Shown: in pieces, positions 56,021 to 64,000 of the stretch | Layout: each line of letters opens with the position of its first letter | Position numbering within the stretch: the first letter of the stretch is position 1 | Assembly: GCF_039941195.1 (NCBI RefSeq) | Contig: NZ_JBDVFA010000012.1 | Coordinates: forward strand, 59,183 to 123,182 | Length of the DNA stretch: 64,000 nt | From: Aurantibacter_A sp039941195 | Lineage (GTDB): Bacteria; Bacteroidota; Bacteroidia; Flavobacteriales; Flavobacteriaceae | Reading direction: 5' to 3' | The notes under the pieces: generated by a model | Databases searched by the model: none | What the model was told of the DNA's origin: nothing | Seen by the model: only the letters and a program-made list of their open reading frames with translations | Position numbers and translations under genes: made by a program

Positions 56021-56060
56021 TAAACACAGGATTTAAGGAATACTAAAATCCTGTGTTTAT
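56021..56060 (+). terminator. Terminator hairpin after gapA
   Basis: TAAACACAGGATTT (56021-56034) and AAATCCTGTGTTTA (56046-56059) form a perfect 14-bp stem with an 11-base loop, 15 bases after the gapA stop. The T-run is short and part of the stem, so termination may be incomplete and allow some transcription into the kinase-like gene. Confidence 0.75.
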
Positions 56061-56104
56061 AGTTATTACTCTTCACAAAATTCCTTTAATCCTAAAAGTA
56101 ATAT

Positions 56105-56956
56105 ATGATTCTAATAGTTGATAGTGGTGCAACCAAGGCAGATTGGATAGCTTTAGATGAAAAAGGAGAACAATTATTTCTTACTCAAACGCTTGGGTTG
56201 AGTCCTGAAGTTTTGACGAAAGCGGTAATTGAAGACAGGCTTGCTAATAATTTTGAACTTTCTAAAAATAAAGAGACTGTAACAAGATTATATTTTTATG
56301 GAGCAGGTTGTGGTACGGATCGCATGAAAAAATTTCTTAAAGAAATATTTTCAGATTTCTTTCCTAATGCAAAAACTGATGTAAAAGAAGATACTTACGC
56401 TGCTATTTTTTCTACTACAAAAATTGGACATCAAGGAATAGTTTGTATACTTGGTACAGGGTCGAATTGCAGTTATTATGATGGTCATCAACTTTTTCAA
56501 AAAGTAACTTCGTTAGGTTATATTCCAATGGATGATGGAAGCGGAAATTATTTTGGAAGAAAGTTAATTCGTGATTATTACTTCCATAAAATGCCACAAG
56601 ACTTGAGTCATAAATTTGATAAAGAATATGATTTGGATGCAGATGTTATTAAAGAGAATCTATACAAACAACCGAATCCAAATACTTATTTGGCAACATT
56701 TGCAAGATTTTTAATTGAGAATAAAGATCATCCATACAGTAAAGGTGTAATTGATAAAGGCTTACAGCAGTTCGTTAATAATTATATTATGCAGTTTGAA
56801 TTGGCTACAAAAGTGCCAATTAATTTTGTTGGAAGTATAGCTCATTATTTACGTGAGGAATTAACAGCTGTATTAAAACGAAACGATTTAATTGTAGGCG
56901 TAATTCGCCAAAGACCTATTGAAGGTTTGATGGAATTCCATAGAGAGACTTTATAG
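56105..56956 (+). CDS. N-acetylglucosamine kinase-like protein (BadF/BadG ATPase family)
   Basis: The 283-residue ASKHA-fold protein has the phosphate-1 motif LIVDSGATKADWIALDEKG at the N-terminus, the conserved FYGAGCG, LGTGSNCSYYDG (phosphate-2), GYIPMDDGSGNYFGRKLI, and FVGSIAHYLRE. It fits PF01869 proteins annotated as N-acetylglucosamine kinases. It would turn GlcNAc released by NagZ into GlcNAc-6-P, linking the recycling island to the adjacent pfkA-gapA glycolytic genes. Substrate preference is inferred, not shown. A hairpin overlaps its stop codon. Confidence 0.82.
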   Translation: MILIVDSGATKADWIALDEKGEQLFLTQTLGLSPEVLTKAVIEDRLANNFELSKNKETVTRLYFYGAGCGTDRMKKFLKEIFSDFFPNAKTDVKEDTYAAIFSTTKIGHQGIVCILGTGSNCSYYDGHQLFQKVTSLGYIPMDDGSGNYFGRKLIRDYYFHKMPQDLSHKFDKEYDLDADVIKENLYKQPNPNTYLATFARFLIENKDHPYSKGVIDKGLQQFVNNYIMQFELATKVPINFVGSIAHYLREELTAVLKRNDLIVGVIRQRPIEGLMEFHRETL

Positions 56957-56979
56957 TTTGAAGTAAAAACCAAACTATA
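56952..56979 (+). terminator. Hairpin overlapping the kinase stop codon
   Basis: TATAGTTTG (56952-56960) and CAAACTATA (56971-56979) form a 9-bp stem with a 10-base loop that includes the TAG stop. It is AT-rich with only a short U tract. A second small dyad, GCTGTA/TACAGC (56986-56991 and 57005-57010), overlaps the end of ridA and may serve the opposite strand. Confidence 0.5.
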
Positions 56980-56998
56980 TTAAAAGCTGTAGAATAAA

Positions 56999-57379
56999 CT
57001 ATTTTACAGCAATCATGGAAATCTCTACATTTACAAATTTCGGTAAATTAGCAACTTCAACAGTTTCTCGTGCAGGGGCAGTTTCTTCGTTAAAATAATT
57101 GCCATAAACAGTATTCACTTCTGCAAATTTATTCATGTCGCTGAGGAATATTGATGACTTTACAACATTTTCAAATTTCATATCTGCAGCGATTAAAACA
57201 GCATTTAGATTCTCCATCACTTTCTCTGTTTCTAAACTAATGTTTCCTTCCACTAGTTTACCTGTTGAAGCATCTAATGGAATTTGTCCTGAGATATATA
57301 AAGTGTCTCCACTTAAAACGGCTTGATTATATGGTCCTATTGGAGCTGGAGCATTTTTGGTAGAAATTATCTTTTTCAT
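56999..57379 (-). CDS. ridA: RidA family enamine/imine deaminase
   Basis: RidA hydrolyses reactive 2-aminoacrylate-type enamines made by PLP enzymes. I use the ATG at 57379, giving 126 residues starting MKKIISTKNAPAPIGPYNQA. The frame is open further upstream but overlaps the lptD-like 3' end and has no family similarity there. Motifs include SGQIPLDASTGKLVEGN, VVKSSIFLSDMNKFAEVN and PARETVEVANLPKFVNVEI, with the conserved Arg for substrate carboxylate binding. It follows the lptD-like gene by 25 bases. Confidence 0.95.
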   Translation of the reverse strand: MKKIISTKNAPAPIGPYNQAVLSGDTLYISGQIPLDASTGKLVEGNISLETEKVMENLNAVLIAADMKFENVVKSSIFLSDMNKFAEVNTVYGNYFNEETAPARETVEVANLPKFVNVEISMIAVK

Positions 57380-57404
57380 AATTATTGAATTAAATTGAAT
57401 AATA

Positions 57405-60101
57405 CTATCGAGAAATTTGACTTCTATTTTCCCATTTAAGATCACTAAGTAATGAACTTTTTATCCCAATAAAGAAATACCAACGTTCATAAGTCCCGAA
57501 TGGAGTCCAATTGAATCGTAGCGTAAAGCTTTTCAAATCACGCTCTAGTCGTAATTGTGTTAGAGTAAATCCTTGATTTTTAAAATCGTAACCGGAGGAG
57601 CCTCCAACTTTCCATCTTGGAGATAGTTCAATATTACCGGAGAACATCAAGGAGTGACTGCTAAATTCGTTCTGTCGTGCGGAATTGGAATAACTCGCAG
57701 AATAGGCTAGACGTAAATCCCATGGTATTTTTGTTCCGTAAATAGGATTTTCAACATCTTCATCCATTTTTTCTTTTACATCTCGACCTCTATCTTGGTA
57801 AAAATCATCAGCTTGTCCAAATAAATCATCATCACGACCACCACTCTGGGCAACATAATCATATTCATTTATATCTTCTTCTTCCTCTTCATCCTCCTTT
57901 TTTCTTCCAAAAGTTTTACTGTCTATTGAATAACCCACATTAACATTAGCTCGGGTTAAACGCAATAGACTACCACCGTTATCTTTATTCCATACATTTA
58001 TTCTACTACCATTATTATCAATAGCATATGGATCTAACCCGGCCGAAAAGTTTACCGACATTTTGTTATCCAAAATATTAGTTCCTCCATTTATACTTAG
58101 GGGACTTAATTTTAAAGAATCGGATTCGAAGTTGTAGCCTGTAGAAATATTAAAGTTACTCAAAAGCGATACTTTTTTAGCCTCTGTTGCTGTAGAGTCT
58201 TTATCGGTGACTTTGGCCTCTAAGGTATTCGCCAGTGAAAAACTAAGACTGTTTGATTTGCTAAGACTAGGTGCACCATTTAAAGTTCCGGTAAATCTCG
58301 TAAACTGAACAACTTCACCATTAGCGTCAAGGTACTCATCATAAAATTGCTCAAAAGAAGGTGTATACCCATAACTTAAAGACGGCCGCATTACATGGCG
58401 TATAGCTTGAACCTTTTTGTCTTCACCAAAATTAAAAGTACCATAAACTGTTGTGCCGACACTCGCACTTAAATTATATTTATTGTAGCGGTCAAATCCA
58501 GCTATAGAGTCAGTTACAACTTCTTCTGTCGCGGCATCATAACTTTTATTGTATGTTTCCCAAGCCCAAATATCTTCATAAGATCCACCCATACTAACAC
58601 TAAAGAATTTAGCAACTTTAAAGTTCGTACTAATTGGAATTCTATGTCGAGCTCCCATTATGGCATCGCTTAATGAAAATTCTTCACCTGTAGTGGTTAT
58701 GCTGTTTCTGTAATTAACATCATATTGAAAATTAATATTTTGGAGGGCACCTTTTTTAATTCCTTCTCTTTTTGCAAAAGGGAAAATACGTTCCATACTA
58801 CTTTGAAACGTTGGAAGTGTAATATTCACTACATCGGTATTTGTGTTTTGACTATGTGATGCAGTTAAACTCATATTAACTGAAGGGTATTCTGGAAATG
58901 TTTTGGAATACGATATGGATGAGTTTAAACTATTCGATTGCGTTAATGGCAAATTCTGTTGCAGTAAAGAACTCTTATAATAAGAACTACTTCCTAAGTT
59001 TACAGAAGCCGAAAAGGTTGAATTTGGACTGGCTTTAGCATCTTGTGAATGCGAAATTTGAATATTATAAATTTGACTATTACTATAATCGCTAAATCCT
59101 TTCTGGCTAGTAACTAAATTTTCATATCTAAAATTAACATTCCCGCGATAACGATATCGTTTGGCATAAATAGATTGTCCTTTTAAGCCGTAGCTACCAT
59201 TAGTATATAAATCTGCAGTAACTAATAAATCTGCTACATCCCCAATAGGAATGTAATATCCTCCATTCTGCAGAAAATAACCACGGGTAGGATCGTTACC
59301 AAAAGTTGGTATTTGTACCCCAGCTGTTCTGCCTACAGATAGTGGGAAATATGCAAAGGGGAGTGCTATTGGTGTTGGTACATCAGCAATGTATAAGTTG
59401 CTTAAACCTGCAATAACTTTCTTTTTAGGAACAAATTTTGCTTTTCGAACCCGAATGTAATAATCGGGGTTTACGGTGTCTTGAGAAGTTGTAAGTTTCG
59501 CTTCACTCATAAAGTAAACCGAATCGTTTTCTTTTTTTGTGATTTCCGCATACACGTTCATATTATCGCTTCCTAATTGTCCTGCACCCGCTTGTTGTTC
59601 TGTTCTAGAATTAAAAATAAGCGCTTTTTTGGTGTCAAAATTAAAACGAATAGAGTCAGGTTGTACTTCGTTATCAGCTTGCTTAAAATAGGGGAGTTGA
59701 CTATAGTTTCCTAACGAATCTTTCATGCGACCTGCATAAACTTCATTTTTAACATAGTCTAAAACTATAACACCAGCTTTAAGCTCAGTATCTTGATAGT
59801 AAATTTCAGCTTCATTATATAAATAAATCTTCTGTTCCTTTTGGCTCAGACGAACATAGTCTTTTGCCTTATAATTTATTTTGTCTAGTAGTAATGTCTT
59901 TTTACCATTGTTGGGGGTTGCTTCTAAAGTGTCGTTCTTAATACTGTCATTTTGAATGCCCGTTAATAACAAAGGCGCCATGATTGTATCGGTCGGGGCT
60001 TGAATAGGTAAAGCCATCAAGTTATCTTCTTGTGAAGCTCCGGAAAACAGGCCAACAATGAAGAGGATTATAAAAAGTAGACAATGTTTATTTGGTTGCA
60101 A
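57405..60101 (-). CDS. LptD-like LPS assembly outer-membrane protein
   Basis: This is a large outer-membrane beta-barrel of about 898 residues from the TTG at 60101. That start gives a good signal peptide (CLLFIILFIVGLFSGAS). A TTG at 60173 would add 24 residues but falls inside a promoter-like box. An OstA/LptA-type jelly-roll part is visible at about 70-250 (LLLDKINYKAKDYVRLSQKE, EAEIYYQDTELKAGVIVLDY). A long aromatic-rich barrel ending in RWYFFIGIKSSLLSDLKWE follows. It fits Bacteroidota putative LptD, which inserts LPS or LOS in the outer leaflet with LptE. An acidic insert (DEEEEEDINEYD) is unusual but typical of lineage-specific loops. Confidence 0.85.
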   Translation of the reverse strand: MQPNKHCLLFIILFIVGLFSGASQEDNLMALPIQAPTDTIMAPLLLTGIQNDSIKNDTLEATPNNGKKTLLLDKINYKAKDYVRLSQKEQKIYLYNEAEIYYQDTELKAGVIVLDYVKNEVYAGRMKDSLGNYSQLPYFKQADNEVQPDSIRFNFDTKKALIFNSRTEQQAGAGQLGSDNMNVYAEITKKENDSVYFMSEAKLTTSQDTVNPDYYIRVRKAKFVPKKKVIAGLSNLYIADVPTPIALPFAYFPLSVGRTAGVQIPTFGNDPTRGYFLQNGGYYIPIGDVADLLVTADLYTNGSYGLKGQSIYAKRYRYRGNVNFRYENLVTSQKGFSDYSNSQIYNIQISHSQDAKASPNSTFSASVNLGSSSYYKSSLLQQNLPLTQSNSLNSSISYSKTFPEYPSVNMSLTASHSQNTNTDVVNITLPTFQSSMERIFPFAKREGIKKGALQNINFQYDVNYRNSITTTGEEFSLSDAIMGARHRIPISTNFKVAKFFSVSMGGSYEDIWAWETYNKSYDAATEEVVTDSIAGFDRYNKYNLSASVGTTVYGTFNFGEDKKVQAIRHVMRPSLSYGYTPSFEQFYDEYLDANGEVVQFTRFTGTLNGAPSLSKSNSLSFSLANTLEAKVTDKDSTATEAKKVSLLSNFNISTGYNFESDSLKLSPLSINGGTNILDNKMSVNFSAGLDPYAIDNNGSRINVWNKDNGGSLLRLTRANVNVGYSIDSKTFGRKKEDEEEEEDINEYDYVAQSGGRDDDLFGQADDFYQDRGRDVKEKMDEDVENPIYGTKIPWDLRLAYSASYSNSARQNEFSSHSLMFSGNIELSPRWKVGGSSGYDFKNQGFTLTQLRLERDLKSFTLRFNWTPFGTYERWYFFIGIKSSLLSDLKWENRSQISR

Positions 60102-60170
60102 TGCGATATATGCTATTTTTGTAACCGTTTGGTTGGCACGAGTAACTATGTTTGTATCGTAATTCGTGTT

Positions 60171-60178
60171 CAAACTTA
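60171..60178 (-). promoter_or_regulatory. Promoter -7 box TAAGTTTG for the lptD-like gene
   Basis: An exact TAnnTTTG match on the minus strand, 70 bases upstream of the TTG start at 60101. Its position argues against the more upstream TTG at 60173, which would be inside the box. Confidence 0.4.
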
Positions 60179-60182
60179 CATA

Positions 60183-60190
60183 TATTTTTG
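60183..60190 (+). promoter_or_regulatory. Promoter -7 box TATTTTTG for the amidase gene
   Basis: An exact TAnnTTTG match on the plus strand, 65 bases upstream of the amidase ATG. It lies back-to-back with the lptD box, four bases away, so the two promoters could not be occupied at once. Confidence 0.35.
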
Positions 60191-60254
60191 GTTCCCCTTA
60201 TAGCGTATTACAATAAATTTAACCATATTGTGGCTTGTAAAATCTAACCTAGAC

Positions 60255-61772
60255 ATGTTCAAAATTCGGTTTTTCCCTTTATCATTTTTGTTATTTATTC
60301 TTTTTTTTAGTCCTTTTAACCAGAGTTATTCAGGTGTTTTGGCTCAAGAACCCTTTGTGGTTGTACTGGATGCAGGCCATGGCGGACATGACCCGGGAAA
60401 TCTTGGAAATGGTTATTTAGAAAAGAATATTGCATTAAATATTGTTTTAAGAGCAGGGAGAATATTAGAACAAAATCCAAATATAAAAGTTGTTTACACG
60501 CGTAAGGATGATACTTTTGTTGATTTATTTGTTCGTGGAGAAATAGCGAACAAAGCAAAAGCAGATTTATTTGTATCCGTTCATTGCGATTCACATACTT
60601 CAGATGCACATGGAGCGGGTACTTTTGTTTTAGGTTTACATGCCAACGAACAGAATTTTGCAATTGCGAAAAAAGAGAATTCTGTTATTTATTTAGAGGA
60701 TAATTATGCAACACGTTATGCGGACTACGATATAAACTCCCCCGAATCTGTAATTGGTTTAACAATAATGCAAGAAGAATTTTTAGATCAAAGTGTTGCC
60801 TTAGCAAAAGCTATACAAGATAATTTTGCAAATAAATTAAAAAGGAAGAATAGAAAAGTAAAACAAGCAGGATTTATAGTATTGCACCAAACTTTTATGC
60901 CAAGTGTTTTGGTAGAAACTGGATTTTTAACAAACGACCAAGAAGGTGCTTATTTAAATTCCAGTAAAGGGCAGTCTGAAATAGGTACAGCAATCGCAAA
61001 TGCTATTTTATTATATCAGAAAAATACAATTAGTAATGTTGGTACAAGTGCTATAAGCAGTATGCCAAGTGCACCAGACCCAGAAATGAATGAGACAGTA
61101 GCGTCGAATACTGTTGAAACTAAAACTGCCGATATTTCTGAAGAGATAAAAGAGGAAGTAGCCGTTGTAGAAAATGTTCCTGATAAAGGACAAGATGAAG
61201 TTAAGAAAATGCTTGAAGATGCACAGAAAAAAAGTGTAGAAGCAATTTCAGAGACTGAGGTAGAAACGCCTTCAGTTCCTGAAACAACGACTGTAGTTAA
61301 AGAGATTCCAAAAGAAAAAACGGAAGTTGTAGTTACTGAAGTTAATGATGCGGGGAAACCAAAAATTGTAAAAGAAGAGGTGATTACCGTTGTAGATAAA
61401 GTTGTTTCAACAACTACAACAACCGTTCCGGAGAAAAAGGATGTTGTTGAAACAGCAAAAACGGAGGTTGTTACACCTAAGGAAGAGGTAGTCAAGAAAC
61501 CAGCATCTAATATTGAATTTAGGGTACAATTAATGGCTAGTGGAAAAAACCTATCTCCAAATGATCCAATTTTTAAAGGCCTAGGTGAAATTTCAAAAGA
61601 ACCAATAAAAAGTTTATATCGTTATATGCATGGAAGTACAAACGATGTGATAAAAGCAAGGTTACTAAAAAAGGTTGCTGATGCCAAGGGTTTTACAACC
61701 TCTTATATAGTAGCATATAAAAATGGTGTTCGAATGGATATTGATGAGGCAATGAAATCTGCTTCAGAATAA
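60255..61772 (+). CDS. N-acetylmuramoyl-L-alanine amidase (Amidase_3) with C-terminal SPOR-like domain
   Basis: I start at the ATG at 60255 (505 residues); a TTG at 60228 adds nine residues ahead of the signal peptide. After the signal (ending SYSGVLAQ) comes an AmiC-type zinc amidase domain, about 30-270. It has VVLDAGHGGHDPG (zinc His), a second-ligand Glu in GYLEKNI, SVHCDSHTS, and the catalytic Glu in VLVETGFLTN. A 150-residue Pro/Val/Glu/Thr-rich linker follows, then an 85-residue SPOR-like end (IEFRVQLMASGKNLS). SPOR domains bind denuded septal murein, so a daughter-cell separation role is likely. It is divergent from the lptD-like gene. Confidence 0.9.
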   Translation: MFKIRFFPLSFLLFILFFSPFNQSYSGVLAQEPFVVVLDAGHGGHDPGNLGNGYLEKNIALNIVLRAGRILEQNPNIKVVYTRKDDTFVDLFVRGEIANKAKADLFVSVHCDSHTSDAHGAGTFVLGLHANEQNFAIAKKENSVIYLEDNYATRYADYDINSPESVIGLTIMQEEFLDQSVALAKAIQDNFANKLKRKNRKVKQAGFIVLHQTFMPSVLVETGFLTNDQEGAYLNSSKGQSEIGTAIANAILLYQKNTISNVGTSAISSMPSAPDPEMNETVASNTVETKTADISEEIKEEVAVVENVPDKGQDEVKKMLEDAQKKSVEAISETEVETPSVPETTTVVKEIPKEKTEVVVTEVNDAGKPKIVKEEVITVVDKVVSTTTTTVPEKKDVVETAKTEVVTPKEEVVKKPASNIEFRVQLMASGKNLSPNDPIFKGLGEISKEPIKSLYRYMHGSTNDVIKARLLKKVADAKGFTTSYIVAYKNGVRMDIDEAMKSASE

Positions 61773-61826
61773 TTCTCGACTTCAATATTTTATTTCTAAT
61801 TTTGTTAGAACGATAAAACCATCCTT

Positions 61827-62795
61827 TTGAAATTATCCAGAGAAATTAAAACGGGTATTATAGTAGTAGGAGGTATCCTATTATTCATTTTAGGCTTTTC
61901 TTACCTAAAATCTACTTCCCTTTTTGATAACAACAAAACTTTTTATGCGGTATACGATAATGTTGGTGGATTGCAGCCAGGTACACCAGTAACAATTAAC
62001 GGGTTTAATGTTGGTACAGTTAACGATATTAAATTTAAAGATGAATCGGGCAGACTGCTAGTTACATTTTCGGTGGACAATGATTTCCAATTTACAAAAT
62101 CTAGTACTGCTGAGTTATATGATACAGGTATAATAGGAGGAAAGGGTATTCGAGTGAATCCTATTTTTGATGGTGGTCCATTAGCTAAATCAAAAGATAC
62201 GCTAAAGACAAGAACAAGTCCAGGGTTAACTGAATTGGTTCAGCAAAAGCTAACACCTTTACAGTTAAAGGTTGAAGGTGCTTTTACAAATGCTGATTCG
62301 TTATTAGCGAATGTAAATAATATTTTAGATGACAAAGCTAAAAATGATTTGCAAGGCACTTTAGAAGGGTTTAATAAAACTATGGCCAGTTTAACAGAAA
62401 GTGCCAATATACTCAATCGAATTCTCAATAAAAATGAAAGTAAATTAGATAGTTCATTAACTAATTTTCAAGAGCTAACAAATAATTTCGCACAACTTTC
62501 AGATTCACTTAATAACGCAGGATTGGGCAATACAATAGCGAGCTTACAATCTACTATGGCTAATTTAGATAAGATAATGGCCAATTTAGAAAATGGTGAA
62601 GGAACCTTGGGTAAACTCATGGAAAATGAGGAGCTTTATGATAATCTTACAAGCGCTTCGCACGAATTGGATTTGTTATTACAAGATTTTCGTTTAAATC
62701 CGAAACGTTATGTGAATGTATCGGTATTTGGAAAGAAGCAAATTGATTATGAATTGCCAGAAGAAGATCCAGCCGAACTAATAGAACAACAATAA
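61827..62795 (+). CDS. MlaD/MCE family lipid-transport protein
   Basis: The 322-residue protein starts at a TTG (61827), the only start that gives the conserved MKLSREIKTGIIVVGGILLF beginning. A single membrane anchor (10-27) is followed by an MCE domain at about 38-115 (FYAVYDNVGGLQPGTPVTIN and GIIGGKGIRVNP). A long helical, coiled-coil-like tail is rich in Asn, Leu and Ser (about 130-290). MCE proteins form hexameric rings or tunnels that pass phospholipids between membranes. The MlaE/MlaF partners are not in the window. It precedes the iron-sulfur gene with no gap. Confidence 0.92.
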   Translation: MKLSREIKTGIIVVGGILLFILGFSYLKSTSLFDNNKTFYAVYDNVGGLQPGTPVTINGFNVGTVNDIKFKDESGRLLVTFSVDNDFQFTKSSTAELYDTGIIGGKGIRVNPIFDGGPLAKSKDTLKTRTSPGLTELVQQKLTPLQLKVEGAFTNADSLLANVNNILDDKAKNDLQGTLEGFNKTMASLTESANILNRILNKNESKLDSSLTNFQELTNNFAQLSDSLNNAGLGNTIASLQSTMANLDKIMANLENGEGTLGKLMENEELYDNLTSASHELDLLLQDFRLNPKRYVNVSVFGKKQIDYELPEEDPAELIEQQ

Positions 62796-64000
62796 ATGGA
62801 ACTACTCCCTCAGATTTTATTTGGTGTAGTGCTGCTTGCAGGTATTGGTTTTTTTGCGAAAAATGTAAAGACACTTCGTCGTAATATTAAACTTGGCCAA
62901 GACGTCGATGTCACAGATAATAAACCCTTGCGTTGGCGTAATATGATTCGCATAGCCTTAGGCCAAACTAAAATGGTAGTACGCCCAATAGCAGGCTTTC
63001 TTCACATCATTGTATACGTCGGTTTTATAATTATTAATATAGAAGTTTTAGAAATTATTATTGATGGACTTTTTGGTACACATAGAATATTTGCGCCTCT
63101 TGGTTCTCTTTACAACTTTTTAATAGGGTCTTTTGAGATTTTAGCATTATTAGTAATCATAGCGGTAGTTGTTTTTTGGGTTAGAAGAAATATAATTCGT
63201 TTAAAACGTTTTATGAAACCTGAAATGGAAGGTTGGCCAAAAAAAGATGGTAACATGATTCTTTATATAGAATTGGTGTTAATGATACTTTTTCTCACAA
63301 TGAATGGAGCAGATTTTCAATTACAACAATTGAATGTAGCTCATTATACACATGCAGGTTCATTTCCTGTAAGTCAGTTTTTAGCACCAATTTTTGATGG
63401 CTTAGAAGTTTCGACTTTAATTATAATTGAGCGAACAACTTGGTGGCTTCATATTATTGGCATACTGTGTTTCTTAAATTATTTATATTATTCAAAACAC
63501 TTACATATACTGCTAGCTTTCCCAAATACTTATTATGGAAAAACAACACCAAAAGGTCAATTCGCCAACTTAGATGCTGTGACAAATGAGGTAATGTTAA
63601 TGATGGATCCAAATGCCGATCCATTTGCGGCTCCAGCGGAAACCGAAGATGATGCTCCTCCAGAAAAGTTTGGTGCATCTGATGTTTTAGATTTAAACTG
63701 GGTGCAGCTATTAAATTCCTATACATGTACAGAATGTGGAAGATGTACAAGTGAATGTCCTGCTAATCAGACTGGGAAAAAATTATCTCCGAGAAAAATT
63801 ATGATGGACACCCGCGATCGTTTGGAAGAAGTGGGCAAAAATATGGATGCTAATAATGGTGAGTTTAAGGATGATGGTAAACAATTACTTGGGGACTATA
63901 TTTCGCATGAAGAAATTTGGGCATGTACATCATGCAATGCGTGTGTTGAAGCTTGCCCTGTAAGTATTGATCCCTTATCAATTATTATGGACATGCGTCA
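62796..64000 (+). CDS. Membrane-anchored [4Fe-4S] oxidoreductase (heterodisulfide reductase-like), 3' truncated
   Basis: The ATG at 62796 directly follows the mlaD stop, and the frame is open to the right edge (about 401 codons seen). The N-terminal half has four or five membrane helices in a NarI/HdrE-like arrangement (RPIAGFLHIIVYVGFIIINI, LIGSFEILALLVIIAVVVFW) with histidines that could bind haem b. A cytoplasmic part has two [4Fe-4S] motifs, CTECGRCTSECP (about residue 312) and CTSCNACVEACP (about 378). The rest, presumably the CCG cysteine-rich domains, lies outside. It probably moves electrons to or from the quinone pool; donor unknown. Confidence 0.88.
   Translation, partial: MELLPQILFGVVLLAGIGFFAKNVKTLRRNIKLGQDVDVTDNKPLRWRNMIRIALGQTKMVVRPIAGFLHIIVYVGFIIINIEVLEIIIDGLFGTHRIFAPLGSLYNFLIGSFEILALLVIIAVVVFWVRRNIIRLKRFMKPEMEGWPKKDGNMILYIELVLMILFLTMNGADFQLQQLNVAHYTHAGSFPVSQFLAPIFDGLEVSTLIIIERTTWWLHIIGILCFLNYLYYSKHLHILLAFPNTYYGKTTPKGQFANLDAVTNEVMLMMDPNADPFAAPAETEDDAPPEKFGASDVLDLNWVQLLNSYTCTECGRCTSECPANQTGKKLSPRKIMMDTRDRLEEVGKNMDANNGEFKDDGKQLLGDYISHEEIWACTSCNACVEACPVSIDPLSIIMDMR

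Noticed and set aside
57380..57445. N-terminal extension of RidA
   Set aside because: The extra 22 residues lie in the end of the lptD-like gene and do not resemble RidA proteins, which start MKKII-like as at 57379.
60102..60173. Longer LptD start at TTG 60173
   Set aside because: It falls inside a TAAGTTTG promoter box and puts 24 polar residues ahead of an otherwise standard signal peptide.
61016..61495. 159-codon minus-strand frame, Thr/Ser/Val rich
   Set aside because: It is the reverse of the amidase's repetitive Pro/Val/Glu/Thr linker and looks like an artefact of that composition.

Overview
The window is AT-rich chromosomal DNA from a member of the Bacteroidota, most likely a marine Flavobacteriaceae. 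The evidence is a SusC/SusD pair, a giant repeat adhesin with a type B type IX secretion (T9SS) C-terminal domain, a Bacteroidota-type LepB, many lipoproteins, and several TAnnTTTG promoter boxes, the house-keeping promoter motif of this phylum. The genus cannot be fixed. There are no tRNA or rRNA genes, CRISPR arrays, insertion sequences or phage genes that I can see. Coding density is high and most strand switches fall at recognisable promoters or hairpin terminators.

Layout. 1-5253 (minus): housekeeping genes, with parA-parB-DUF5683-dapB-lepB in one run and udk-ftsB/divIC upstream of it. 5418-6635: a Bcr/CflA-type MFS exporter ending at a bidirectional terminator. 6704-13772: a C2-compound module with acetyl-CoA synthetase, a DUF779 protein, an aldehyde dehydrogenase, a divergent AraC regulator, and a two-subunit sodium:solute symporter. 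13846-21431: a peptidoglycan-recycling island with anmK, nagZ, a GHL10 (DigH/YddW-like) lipoprotein, a NagB-PIG-L fusion, a divergent DeoR-family regulator and murQ. The divergent promoter region carries a striking pair of TTTTGC direct repeats. 21434-23021: a small cytochrome c with a PQQ-type sugar dehydrogenase. 23151-31643: an 8.5-kb gene for a 2830-residue SprB-like adhesin. 31744-44321: a probable sulfated-glycan utilisation locus with an esterase-like lipoprotein, a sulfatase, two FG-GAP propeller lipoproteins (one with a haem c motif, one with an ASPIC/UnbV domain), SusD and SusC.

44633-49338 (minus): tsaD-rsmE-DUF4159-AI-2E permease-methyltransferase, divergent from the large tamB-like gene (49426-53868). 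53995-56956: pfkA-gapA followed by an N-acetylglucosamine-kinase-like gene. 56999-64000: envelope genes, with ridA and an lptD-like gene divergent from an N-acetylmuramoyl-L-alanine amidase, an MCE/MlaD protein and a truncated membrane iron-sulfur oxidoreductase.

How the genes fit together. The recycling island plus the kinase-like gene and pfkA/gapA make a nearly complete path from murein fragments to glycolysis. NagZ splits GlcNAc-anhydroMurNAc, AnmK and MurQ take anhydroMurNAc to GlcNAc-6-P, and the NagB domain takes GlcN-6-P to fructose-6-P. No nagA is present here. The deacetylase-type domain fused to NagB is a candidate substitute, and this is the most interesting testable idea in the window.
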